The notes under the pieces are model-generated. The model saw only the letters and a program-made list of their open reading frames with translations, made no database searches and had not been told where the DNA came from. From Entoloma clypeatum (lineage: Eukaryota > Basidiomycota > Agaricomycetes > Agaricales > Entolomataceae): a DNA stretch of 64,000 nucleotides. Positions 53,871-64,000 of this stretch are shown here, piece by piece. Where the stretch lies: the NCBI GenBank assembly GCA_963565915.1, contig OY751496.1, positions 1,488,001 through 1,552,000 of the forward strand, in the 5' to 3' direction. A program made the position numbers and the translations under genes. Numbering within the stretch: position 1 is the stretch's first letter; each line of letters begins with the position of its first letter.

Positions 53871-56800
53871 ATGACTGCAGACAATAGAACCTATGTCATC
53901 CCTGCCAAGCGAGCCGCTGCGTCGACTAAGATTGTGAAGGGAGATAAACCTCTGAAAAGACGAGAAATCAGGCTGTTAGCTCAGCTCAGGACACGACGAG
54001 GGCCAAAGGTTATCCGACCTGAGGTTGACAGCGGATGTGAACGCACATGCATCCATCCCAGAATAGTACACGAACAGAACCTCCCCACGCGAGGAATACC
54101 GCCCATAGCAATTCTAAATGCGGATGGATCACCAAATCGACAACAGAAAGCGAGCCAACTTGCCAAAGTCAAACTGGATTTGGGAGCACATCAGGAAACC
54201 ATGGAAGCAATGGTACTGGACATTGGGAGAACGGACATGCTCTTGGGACATGACTGGTTGGTACACCACAACCCCACAATCAATTGGACAACCGGCGCGG
54301 TAACATTTAACCGGTGCCCAACAACATGTCAAACCAAACACTCGGATTTCAGGATTAACCTTAATGGTCGCAAACACCGGGTTCGCATGGTTGAGGTGCA
54401 CGACAAAGATGCACCCAAAAAGTCGGATCAGAAATGGAAGCCTGGAGACCCTATTTTGGAAGCTGTCACTCCCACACCACCTCCCACAACCAAATGACCC
54501 TCATATGTTGAACGATTTGCTCATCTCTTCGAGAAGGAGAACTTTGATAAAATCCCAAAGGAGAGGGAATGGGACCATGGTATTGAACTTACACCGGACA
54601 CACCAAAGGAACTAGGGGGAAATACATATCCTATGACGCAAAAGGAACAAGAGGAATTGGACGCATTCATTGACGAGGGTCTAGCAACAGGAAAGATCCG
54701 CCCATCCAAATCCCCTTATGCCTCCCCTTGCTTCTTCATCAACAAGAAGGATGGCTCCAAACGATTGGTACAAGATTACCGCATGGTCAATAAATTCATG
54801 GTCAAAGACAAGTTCCCACTCCCACGAATATCCGATCTCTTGGACGTACTGAAAGATGTGGTCTACTTCAATAAAATGGACATCATGTGGGGCTATAACA
54901 ACATCTGGATTAAGGAGGGCGATGAATGGAAAGCTGCCTTCCTCACCAGTCGAGGATTGTTCGAACCATTGGTCATGTTTTTTGGTCTTTGCAACTCCCC
55001 GGGAATGTTCTCTCGAATGATGGCTAGTCTATTCCGGGACCAGATCTGCCGACGTATCTGCATGATCTACATGGATGACATCGTGGTTATTGGTAAAACC
55101 AAGGAAGAACTCGCGCGAAACACCAAAGAAATCCTGCAGATCCTATCGGACAATGATTTGTTCCTAAAGGAGAAGAAGTGTTTATGGGAAGTAACGAAAT
55201 GTCTATATTGGGATATGTGGTTGGTGAGGGACGTGTTGAGATGGAAACTGAGAAGGTGGATACAATTCGAAACTGGCGAGCACCCACATCAAAAAAGGAA
55301 GTTCAGAAGTTCCTTGGATTTGCTAACTTCTATCGACGTTTTATTGAAGGGTACTCAAACATCGCGAAACCTCTCACCACGCTCACAGGCGGTATGGCGT
55401 TTACTTGGGGACCAACAGAGCAGCAAGCTTTTGAAGGTCTCATACGGGCAATTACATCAGCACCAGTCTTGGCATTACCGAAACCAGAGGGACAGTTCAG
55501 GGTTGAAACCGATGCATCGGGCTATGCAATTGGAGCAGTACTCTCTCAGAAGCAAGACGACAAATGGCACCCCATCGCGTTCTTGTCGCGGACCATGTCC
55601 GCGGCCGAACAGAATTACAAGATATATGACAAGGAACTCCTGGCGGTCGTGGAAGCATTAAAAGATTGGAGACACTATCTGCTCGAAGCCAGGGAACGTT
55701 TCGAAATCTTGACCGATCACAAGAACCTGGAATATTTCCGTCGTCCTCAGGACCTGAATCAACGACAGCGACACTGGAAAATGAAGTTACAAGACTATGA
55801 CTTCGAATTACGGCATGTGCCCGGCAAGACCAATGCGAAAGCGGACATCCTGTCACGCTTACCCTGGTATGAAGCGGAACTCGAACCACAGAACAGTGAC
55901 CAAATGCTCAAGGAGGGACTATTCTTGAAACGGTTGGAATCAGAAGATGTGGTACAAATGGAGATGTTCACAGAGGAACAATTCTTTGAAGGGGGTGAGA
56001 CATCTGATTCCATCAAAATTGGAAACATCACAACCATCGAAAACCCATGGATCACACGCATCAAGGCTTCGAACCGCATGGAGACAGAAGTAGCGCAGGG
56101 CCTAAAAAAGAATCCTCATTGGTATCAACAGGAGAATGGGATCACCTATGCAGGAGAACGAGTCTATGTCCCGCCAGATCCACAATTACAACAAGAATTG
56201 ATGTTCGAGTCACACGATGCACCAGTGGCTGGACATCCAGGACAGTACTGGACACATGAACTCCTCACTCGCACCTACTGGTGGCCTACCATACTGCATG
56301 ATGTGAAGAAGTACGTGAAGGGTTGCGACACTTGTCAACGCAACAAGATTAACCGACAAAAGCGACATGCTCCGCTACATCCCCATGCAGCACCAAGTCA
56401 CCCATGGGAAGACATAGGAATCAACATCGTGGGACCGATACCAGAATCTGATGGAAAAAACACAATTCTGGTCATCACGGATAGACATTCAAAGATGCTT
56501 CACCTCATTCCGACAACCGTGGAACTATCAGCTGAAGGATTAGCCAAGATCTATCGGGATCAGATATGGAAGCTTCATGGGTTCCCCAAGAAGATCATCA
56601 GCGATAGGGGACCACAGTTCGCCGCGAAGTTCATGGAGATACTCTGCCGCATGCTAGGGATCAAAAGGAACCTGTCCACCGCATACCACCCACAGACTGA
56701 TGGACAGGCTGAGCAATTGCATCAGGAAACGGAAGCGTTCTTACGAAACATTGTCAACCATCTACAGGATGATTGGGCTGAATGGATCGCAATCGCAGAG

Positions 56801-57424
56801 TTCCAGTACAATGACAAAGAACATCAGGCAACGAAGCACACCCCATTCTACCTCAACTATGTTTTACATCTGTGGAAGGGAGAACTTGTGTTAGAAGATA
56901 CCAATCTGGCTGCCAACGACTTCTTGAAAAAACTCAAACAGGCACGAGAAGAAGCTAATGCAGCGCTGAAACAAGCACAGGATCAGATGAAGAAGACAGT
57001 TGACACACGGCGAAGTCCGTCTTGGGACTACCACATCGGAGACAAGGTGTGGCTGGAAGGGACTAACATCAGGACCGATCGCCCCTCAAAGAAACTTGAT
57101 GCACTCCGACATGGACCATTCAAAGTCCTAGAGAAGAAAGGAGCTAGCGCGTACCTTCTTGATCTTCCGAAAACTTGGAAGATGATTCACCCTGTATTCA
57201 ACGAGACTCTGTTGTCACCATATGAAATCCCGAAGTACGCCATCCAGAAAAGGAAACCAGCCCCTGATCTGATCATTGTCGAAGGACGAGAAGAGTATCA
57301 TGTGTCTACGATCCTAGACTCTCGAAAGTTCCGCGGAAAGATCCAGTACCTCATCCAGTGGGAAGGATATGGTCCAGAAGAGAACACATGGCTCAAGCTA
57401 ATGTTCAGAACGCTCAAGATTTGA
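53871..57424 (+). pseudogene. pol: Pol of A2: protease, RT, RNase H, integrase, chromodomain
   Basis: Retropepsin (EVDSGCERTCIHP). RT has YASPCFFINKKDGSKRLVQD, the LCNSPGMFSRMM finger and the catalytic YMDDIVV at about 55068-55088. RNase H has VETDASGYAIGAVLS, YDKELLAVVEAL and LTDHKNLEYF. The integrase HHCC is followed by the core (ITDRHSKML, ISDRGPQF, DGQAEQLHQE). The chromodomain start ([13 protein letters not shown]) is cut by a 4-nt net loss near 57390. Two other lesions: TGA at 54495-54497 and a 1-nt loss near 55205-55210. It is the best-preserved pol in the window. Confidence 0.95.
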
Positions 57425-57599
57425 TCCGTGATTTCCATCGGCAGAATCCGTCTCGCCCACGATAAAAGACAGCTCTCAGAATCCATGACAAGTATCGACC
57501 TCATCAGTCAACCACACACCGAGTTCCCCGCTCTAGTCCTTTTCCCTGCCCAATATAGCCTCCCCCTTCTTCTTCTATCTCTCAACCATCCTCGCTGCC

Positions 57600-57971
57600 A
57601 TGTCCAACACCACCGTTACCTCCACCTCTACCACCGACATCAACCCCATCATCACCGCCCTCATGAACGAAGCACTCTCCATGAGAGACCAAATCCATGC
57701 TCTCGAAACTTCCCTTGCCGACCTCCTCCATCGCCAGATGCATATCCGGCTTCACTCGCTGTCCAACCTACCCGTCGCCCCGAGTCCCGAGGAAAAACAA
57801 ATTCTCGGAAACTACACCAGCGCCCTCGTAATCGAGAATCAACGTATTCGGCTGGCTATCAAAGGCCTTGAACTCACTGTAGCCATCAACGAGGAGTTGA
57901 TATATGATTGGAGCCTCAAGGAAAGTCCGAACTGGTCCGATCCCGGCAACAACGAGAGATGGGGACAGTGA
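57600..57971 (+). CDS. Third ORF of gypsy family A, copy A2 (123 aa)
   Basis: MSNTTVTSTSTTDIN... to TGA, the same length as in A1 and about 90% identical in protein. Predicted helical (ALSMRDQIHALETSLADLLH; ENQRIRLAIKGLELTVAI) with a conserved tail YDWSLKESPNWSDPGNN. Intact although pol in this copy is damaged. Confidence 0.6.
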   Translation: MSNTTVTSTSTTDINPIITALMNEALSMRDQIHALETSLADLLHRQMHIRLHSLSNLPVAPSPEEKQILGNYTSALVIENQRIRLAIKGLELTVAINEELIYDWSLKESPNWSDPGNNERWGQ

Positions 57972-58005
57972 CTCTGTGAGGACACAGAGCTTGGAGAGGG
58001 GAACA

Positions 58006-58407
58006 TGTTACGGACTCTACGGTATGAGGACCATGTCATATCTTTTACTTATCGGCCCGACTCAGCGCCCTCTTATGAGCTTACTATGTCTAATGTCTAC
58101 TTTCGCAACCTTCGATTTCCAGTCTGACTCATTACATTACTTCGTCATCCCCTTTAGTATACTTCGCTCCCGCGCTGACTCGCTTTCCGCAGTCAGCTTA
58201 CTCACTGTACATAGCCTTCCGCAGTCGCCTTACTCATGCGCACTGCCTTCCGCAGTACTGACTCATCCGCTACCGCCTATAGTCAGTACCTATATAAACC
58301 TCTTGTACTATAGTAGATTCCTTAGATTTAGCAATCACTTTGCTCTTCGCCTTTCCACTTTCCTGCATACTCTGCCCGAACCTTGGAACGGTTTGTTAAG
58401 CATAACA
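58006..58407 (+). repeat. 3' LTR of A2
   Basis: 402 bp, TGTTACGG...GCATAACA, preceded by the GGAGAGGGGAAC polypurine tract. Keeps the TATA box and AGATTTAGCAA. Confidence 0.95.
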
Positions 58408-58874
58408 CATTTCTTGATTCATATTAACAGAAATGTTTCCATTGTCTTCTTTAGACTCTTTGCGAGAGTTGGAAGACTTAAAAGTCTTCTGTTCTAGTCC
58501 GTCAACTACATGTTGTGGACTTACTGAACTTTCAATTGAAGACTTAATAGTCTTCACTTCTTCACAAGCCACTTTGGAGTGGTGGTCAACACCATCTCCG
58601 TGGTTCAGAAGTTGATGAGGCTCATAAGCCTCATGGTTTCTTTCCATGACAATATCTTGATGTTGCATGGCTTCTCTGTTTGAAGACATAACTGTCTTCA
58701 TATCTCTGTTCTGTTGAACGGAGTGATATTCTGAGACACCTCTCCAACTGTTGAGAGGTTTAGATGGCTCGTGATGAGCCATTTCTCCACATGCGACATG
58801 ATAAACATGTTGCAAACTTTCCACGTGGATGTTAGAAGGTTCTTCATGAGCCTTCGGAATGTTCGCGTTCATTT
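58408..58874. repeat. Hairpin array, middle part
   Basis: Perfect stems: GAAGACTT 58472/58482, GAAGACT 58538/58549, ATGAGGCT 58615/58627, TGAAGACA 58681/58693, ATGGCTC 58764/58776, plus CCACT around TTGG and CCTCT around CCAACTGTTG. It lies between the A2 LTR and element H4. A minus-strand frame (158 codons) covers it but shows no known domain and Glu/His/Ser-rich content. Confidence 0.8.
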
Positions 58875-60619
58875 TAGTGTTTCAAGGTTCAGTCCAATAG
58901 GACTGGAACCAGACCAGACTGAACCAAAAAATGAACCGAAATAGACCAAGACCGTGGTCTTGGTCTTGCTAAATTGGGATGGCCCCGGTCTTCGGTCTTG
59001 ACAAAATTTTTTTCTTTTTTGAAGACCGGTAAAAGACCAGTTGAGACTGGTCTAAACCGGTCTTTTTGGTGCTAATACAGGGTCTACATATGTATTTACA
59101 GGGCATGAGGATGGGCCATTGGGCTTGAGTGGTGGGGGCTTGTGTGGTGGACATTGGGCACAGATCAAAGCCGTTGGGCATGAATGGAGGGCATTAGGCA
59201 TGAGTCAAAGCCATTGGGCACCAATGGGGGCCATTGGGGATGAGAGAGGGCTGTTGGGCATGAATTGAGGGCATTGGTCACGAGTTGGGGCCGTTGGGCA
59301 CGAGTTGGGACTGTTGGGCAAGAAAAAGGTCCATTGGACACGAGAGAGGTCTATTGGGCATGAGAAAGGGCCATTGGGCACGAGTGAGGGCCATTGGATG
59401 TGAGTCGAGACCGTTGGGTGTGAGAGAGGGCCATTGGGCATGAGACAGCTGGGCATCAGAGTCAGATGGTGAACTGGGCAAAGGGTTTGGCCCAGAAAAG
59501 CAAACAAGGGCAAATAGCCTGCGCCTGCCCTTGTTTGGATGCACATCATGCGTGCATCAAATGTGTCAAATAAATGTAAACACACTTACAAAAAACATCG
59601 CACATCTGCCTACATATCTTACACAGGAGCAACACAGTTTGTGCACAATATCAATTAAGTATTATAGCATCATATGTCACTTTCTATGTATTTATTTTGT
59701 GAAATTTCGCCACAGAATTTATGATATAGCGATGCGGTGCTTCCACCAAATAATAGTAAACAAGGTGCAGAATGCATTGCACAGGCGCGTGCGGCCTCTT
59801 CCTCATAGTCTAATAATAGGTTGAGGTAATAGAACTATACATGGGATATGCATTCACCTTCTGAAACACCTTATATAAATTTTAGAAGTCCAAATCAGAT
59901 AGAGATAATCAAATGTACATATTTCAGTAAAAGTGTTATATCTCCCTAATGAATGAACCAAATTTGAAAAATAAAGGTGCTGGGAGGTCCCCTGAATGAG
60001 GAGAATCCAATCCTGAAATAAAAATTCTTGGTGAAATTTTCGACCTATTATTGCCCATATTCATCTTATGAAGTCCTTTAATTTTATTTGAAGGGTCTCA
60101 ATAGGTTCACATACAATGATTCAATAGCATATACATATTACAGGTAGTTTAAAGTGGTTGTGGAAAGGAGGAAGCAAGAAAATACTGGTTTTTGTGTTTG
60201 AGGGAACTCATGATGGATTTTTTATTATGATTTACAGTGTGTTTTGTGTATCATTTTGCAGTATAGACTTTCTACCATACATATCTCATGTATCTAATTG
60301 TTTAAATACTTACTATTAGCTTCTAAGTATCTCTACATAGGTTTAGAACTATTTTTAGGACTTCCAGTGGGCATTGACGGCACGATTTTCAATGACGTGC
60401 GTCACTCGGCATTCATGCCAAGGACTCTTGGCAATTGCCAAAAGTCAAACCATAAATCTGACCTTGAGCAAAATCTTCCCACACTCTTTTTATCCCCCCA
60501 CCTCCACTCCACCTGGCTCCACTTCCGCCCAATGGCCACCACCGCTGCCCAACGGCCCATCCTCATGCCCTGTAAATACATATGTAGACCCTGTATTAGC
60601 ACCAAAAAGACCGGTTTAG
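58875..60619. mobile_element. Minisatellite hAT-type element H4, truncated
   Basis: Begins TAGTGTTTCAAGGTTCAG and is oriented opposite to H2. Array at 59100-59465, then the AT-rich middle, then two array units and a second copy of the subterminal block (59040-59120 versus 60540-60619, inverted). The far end stops at GACCGGTTTAG, where hairpin sequence resumes, so its terminus is lost. Confidence 0.8.
59100..59465 (-). repeat. 20-bp minisatellite array of H4
   Basis: About 18 units, TTGGGCATGAGNNNGGGCCA-like on the plus strand. Confidence 0.85.
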
Positions 60620-61300
60620 CTCGACATGTTGGACCACTTCTCCATAGAGGTCCTTGTAATATGCTAGAGGTTTACAAGCCTCTATAGGTGCATATGGCTT
60701 TGTGCACCTGTCCAACTCCATATTGAGTTCACGGACAAATGACCACTTGAAGTGGTCAATATACAGTGTATCGCGACCATACACCTCATTCACACTTGCA
60801 AGAGTGAATCTAACCATTGGGAATGATGGACCATAGTTCTCAAAATCCATGACTAACCTGTGGTCCAGCCACAGCATCTCCTTCGCAACTCTGCAAATAG
60901 TATCTCAATACCGAATTCTCGGTTTGACATAAGTTGACTGTGACGAGACAGTCAAGTCCACCCTAGTAGACTTTGCTACATGTAATGTAGTACTTGCAGA
61001 ATATGTAGACAAGGTCTCCAGTTTGCGACAACTGGACCTCAAGTCTTTCGAGAGGCTTCTCCACGTGTTTGACATGACAGAATGGCTCGGAAATGAACCA
61101 TTTCCATATAAGGAAATGCCAGCTGGCAGCAAAGGTGCCAGCTCATCCCGAAAAAGAGAGCTCTGAGTGAACTCCTGAGGGCCAGACAACTCAAAAGAGG
61201 CCATAAGCTGTGTGTAGAACACAGCTAGGCAACAGACAAAAGAGGAGGCTTCAAAGTGAAGCCTCTGGGCCAGATGGGGTTGGTGCAGCTAGAGAGCTGA
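60620..61300. repeat. Hairpin array, right part
   Basis: Perfect stems: GACCACTT 60741/60750 with a 1-nt loop, TTGACTGT 60934/60948, AGCTGTGT 61206/61219, AGGCTTCA 61246/61257, and others (AGGTGCA, ATTCAC around ACTTGCAAGA, ACCGA around ATTC, CTACAT around GTA, CCAGTT, GGAAAT, GCTGGCA). Same character as 50160-52076 and 58408-58874. Confidence 0.8.
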
Positions 61301-61360
61301 TAGCAATGGGGGTGTTCCTCTGTAGCAGTTGATAGCAGTTAAGGAAAGCTTAAAAAATAT

Positions 61361-61543
61361 AACAAGTCTGTTACAGAAAAAGCCCTCAATCTCACAGAAC
61401 AAGGTAAGCTTGACCGAAATCTGGTATTGGCTGTACAATGTTGTGCAAGGTAAAAGGCTTCCATTACATAAGTGGCTGTGCTCAGCCTAATACAGTAACT
61501 CCAATGACCAACTGATGGCCATGCCAATCCCACTTATTACAAG
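61361..61543 (+). repeat. Direct repeat shared with 49689-49871
   Basis: Second copy, followed by 61550-61633, which reads as repeated PPQQPD units directly before the family B LTR. Confidence 0.8.
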
Positions 61544-61633
61544 CATCCTCAACAACCCAATGCTGACAATGATGAAGAGCCTCCCCAACAACCAGATGAT
61601 GATGATGACAAAGTGCCTCCCCAACAACCAGAC

Positions 61634-62174
61634 TGTCATAACCATACGATTCACATCCGACTTATCCAACAACTCCGACGATTCATCCGCTCCGACATCC
61701 GCTCTAACAACATTCTATTTATATTGATTATACTTCTGCTACGTAACATCTCAACCATACTTACAAGTAGATATATGTTGTTCACTTTTCATTTGCTACT
61801 CTCCGTACTCCAAATGTTCCGATGGTCAACTCCAATATCTGCACATCACTTATAGTAATGCTGATCATTCTAGTCTACTATAAATAGTGTACAAACCTGT
61901 CGTAGAACCTCAGTTCAAATATCATATGTTACACCTCATTCGCATCCGTCTACTTGCCTTTGAGCATTCTCTCCGTCACCTCCGCTCATCCGCTCATCCG
62001 CTCATCTGACATCCGCCAATCCGAAATCGAGGACCACGTCAAAGAGTGGGGCGCAACGCACAAGTTGAAGCCAGGTCCTTTCTGCCAATGTCGCACTTAC
62101 CGCATTCCGCTCCTCCGCTACTCCGCTCCGACTCGTCCGATGTTTTCCGATGTTGAGAAAAACGCTACGTGACA
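61634..62174 (+). repeat. LTR of B2
   Basis: 541 bp, TGTCATAACC...CTACGTGACA. Contains TATAAATAG near 61880 and AGTTCAAATAT at 61912-61922. Confidence 0.9.
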
Positions 62175-62176
62175 GT

Positions 62177-62187
62177 ATATTTGAACT
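62177..62187 (+). promoter_or_regulatory. Self-complementary primer binding site of B2
   Basis: ATATTTGAACT two bases after the LTR, reverse complement of 61912-61922. Confidence 0.75.
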
Positions 62188-62225
62188 CCCACCATTCTTT
62201 GATTTACCCAACAACCTCTACCCAC

Positions 62226-63522
62226 ATGTCTCAAACCCGTAATACAGTTCGAACAACTAGGACTGCTCGTGCAGCAGCAGAACATTCATCTTCCACTCCA
62301 CGCTCTGCTTTTCTTCGAGGAACACGCAATGTAACCATTACCCCTCGAGGAGCCACAGCATCATCATCCACTCCTACCCCCGGACCATCCATTCCTCTGC
62401 CTTCTTCCGACTCTCAGCTCCCACCACTTCCCGCCAGTCCTCCACTAAACCCACCAACAGAACCCTCCGCACCTCTAAATTCTGGCTTATTCGGCGGACC
62501 TCCAGGAGGATCTCCTCCTCCTTCCGACGGTAGTTTACATGGAGATTTGGACGACTCCGATTCCAATCCAGATCAGGAACCCAACCTAGCTGAAGCCATT
62601 CTGCTCATGACCAAAGAGTCGAAATGTTGTGACACAAAGAAGAAAAAGTCATATGCCAACGAACTGGATACCTTCAATGGATCCAATCCACGCAAACTCT
62701 CCGCATTCATTTTACAATGCAAACTTTACTTCTCCGACAATGACAACTTCGACTCAGAACATTCCAAAGTCAACTTTGCCATGTCTTACTTCCAAGGCAC
62801 AGCAGTCAAATTTTTTGAACCCTTCATTCATTCTTGACAATGATGAACCCAATTGGCAGGGTTCTTTCCCCGACTTTGTCCGACTTCTCCGCTCCGAGTT
62901 TGGTACCATTGACCCTCAGGGCAAAGCCAAAGAACAGTTGGACAACCTACGGATGAAGGAAAATCAAAAGATATTGAAGTACAACGTTGAATTCCAATGT
63001 CTTGCTACCAAGACTGATTGGGATGAAAACTCCCTCCGACACCGCTACTACGTCGGACTTCCGGATCGGATCAAGGACATCCTCTCCCAACAACCCAAGA
63101 TCAAGTCTTTACCAGACCTATGATCCGCGGCTCATACTATTGACACTCGCTACTGGGAATGTCAACGAGAGAAATCCAGAACCGATAAACCCACTCCCAA
63201 GTCCGACAAGAAACAATCCGCTCCAAACCAATCCACCGCACAAACATCATCAACCAAACCCTCTGCTCCCGCTACCGCTTCCACTTCCACATCCGCTCCG
63301 AAACCCAACCTCTCCAGCAAATTAGGCAAAGACGGCAAACTGATGTATCAAGAACGCAAACGTCGTTTCGATAATAACCTTTGCTTATTCTGTGGTAGCG
63401 TCGGACACGCTGTCAAGAACTGTCCCAAGTCCACCTCCTCCACTTCCAAGGCTAAAGGGAAACCTGCCCAAGTCGGCACTCAAGCCAAGGAAAAAGGTAA
63501 GGAGATCGAGTCAAAAAAATAG
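62226..63522 (+). pseudogene. gag: Gag of B2
   Basis: Ser/Pro-rich N-terminus (RTTRTARAAAEHSSSTPRSA), capsid-like core (ELDTFNGSNPRKLSAFILQC, ILKYNVEFQCLATKTDWDEN), linker and zinc knuckle (CLFCGSVGHAVKNC near 63385), ending SKK-TAG. Two lesions: a 4-bp ATTC duplication near 62822-62830 shifts the frame (B1 lacks it), and a TGA lies at 63121-63123 where B1 has CAA; an ancestral CGA would explain both. Confidence 0.85.
63513..63522 (+). promoter_or_regulatory. Putative -1 ribosomal frameshift site A_AAA_AAA_TAG (B2)
   Basis: A7 at 63513-63519, then TAG. Same context as B1, leading into the protease in the -1 frame. Confidence 0.65.
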
Positions 63523-64000
63523 GCAGTGGTCCTCATGAAGCACGGTCTGAGGACTGCGTTGACTCTCTCTGTGCCTCCGCTCCCATCTGACTTAACGTGT
63601 CCGCTCTCTCCGATCCGAACTCTTTACATATCAATATCTCATCTCCTTTTTTCTCTTCAGATTCTGTCCCAGCACTTATTGATTCTGGCTAAACCCATTG
63701 TTTTGTTGACAATAACTTTTCCTCCGCTTATGATCTTCCGACCTCCGCTATTCCGCCTTTAGAACTAAAGCTTTTCGATGGTTCTTCTAACGCGTTTATC
63801 ACTCAAGTTGTAACAATACCTATATGTTTTCCTTCAGGTGAATCTTTTGGACAGGATTTTTATGTTACTCCGCTCGACTCCGCTTCTTCCGTGGTTCTTG
63901 GATACAACTGGCTCACCCGCCACAATCCTATGATTGACTGGGTATTGGACAGTATCACTTTCCATCCACAGATGCAAAAAGAGCCGTTTCTGACATCAAT
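63523..64000 (+). pseudogene. pol: Protease of B2 (partial)
   Basis: ALIDSG-stop-THCFVDNNFSSAY at about 63675-63725, then LGYNWLTRHNPMIDWVL. The TAA directly after DSG is shared with B1. Runs off the window. Confidence 0.8.

Larger units (their letters stand above)
52077..58407 (+). mobile_element. Gypsy family A, copy A2 (5' truncated, full pol)
   Basis: Begins inside the leader at the position matching A1 9993, so the 5' LTR and primer site are absent, and ends with a 402-bp 3' LTR. Interrupted by tRNA-bearing element copy 3. It holds gag, protease, RT, RNase H, integrase, a damaged chromodomain and the third ORF, and shows what A1 has lost. Both sides are hairpin array; the flanking bases do not match. 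Confidence 0.9.
61634..64000 (+). mobile_element. Gypsy family B, copy B2 (runs off the window)
   Basis: LTR 61634-62174, self-primer site, gag from ATG 62226, frameshift site at 63513 and protease to the window end. Better preserved than B1. Element continues beyond 64000. Confidence 0.9.

Noticed and set aside
58396..58872. 158-codon minus-strand frame over the middle hairpin array as a gene
   Set aside because: No domain, composition follows the hairpin stems, and it is bounded by two transposons. More likely a chance frame.

Overview
This window is a transposon-dense stretch of a filamentous basidiomycete nuclear genome, most likely an agaricomycete. The evidence is one intact host gene with six introns of 48-59 bp, chromodomain-bearing Ty3/gypsy elements, and CACTA (Tnp2), hAT and SPT5-like repeat genes of the kind that multiply in mushroom genomes. 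Nothing bacterial or viral is present. I cannot name the genus.

Layout. 1-2491 is the 3' half of a decayed gypsy chromovirus with its LTR. A 247-bp LTR-like element carrying a tRNA-like gene sits inside that LTR. 2492-3511 is a hAT-like gene fragment cut by a hAT terminus. 5139-6422 is the one clearly intact host gene, an EAF3/MRG15 homologue. 6423-8262 is a stack of non-autonomous elements, including a 907-bp near-perfect foldback element. 9415-14521 is a complete gypsy insertion (family A, copy A1) with two LTRs and a 5-bp target duplication, but without RT and RNase H. 14522-21936 holds decayed minus-strand gene fragments and a family C solo LTR. 21937-24263 is a 2.3-kb hAT-type element built around 20-bp minisatellite arrays. 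25.7-36.5 kb holds a WD40-like gene remnant, an SPT5-like KOW gene and a CACTA Tnp2 transposase, then a second tRNA-bearing LTR. 36.8-39.0 kb is the gag/RT start of another retroelement on the minus strand. 39.2-41.4 kb is gypsy family C (minus). 41.5-44.2 kb is gypsy family B (copy B1). 46890-49327 is a second minisatellite hAT-type element. 50.2-61.3 kb is a region of dense short hairpins into which gypsy copy A2, a solo LTR, a MITE and a minisatellite hAT-type element have been inserted. 61634 to the window end is a second family B copy (B2).

The main points of interest are these. (1) Three gypsy families have an 11-nt primer site two bases after the LTR that is complementary to the predicted transcript start, and the two sites co-vary between families, which points to Tf1/sushi-type self-priming. 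(2) In families B and C, gag ends in an A7 run followed by TAG, and a -1 shift there enters the protease frame. (3) An LTR-like element has TG...CA ends and 5-bp target duplications and contains a complete tRNA-shaped pol III unit. (4) Hairpin arrays at 50.2-61.3 kb hold dozens of different perfect stems. (5) hAT-type elements carry arrays of a 20-bp unit in opposed orientations. (6) Substitutions and stop codons fall mainly at CpG, so CpG methylation decay or a RIP-like process appears to be shaping the region.
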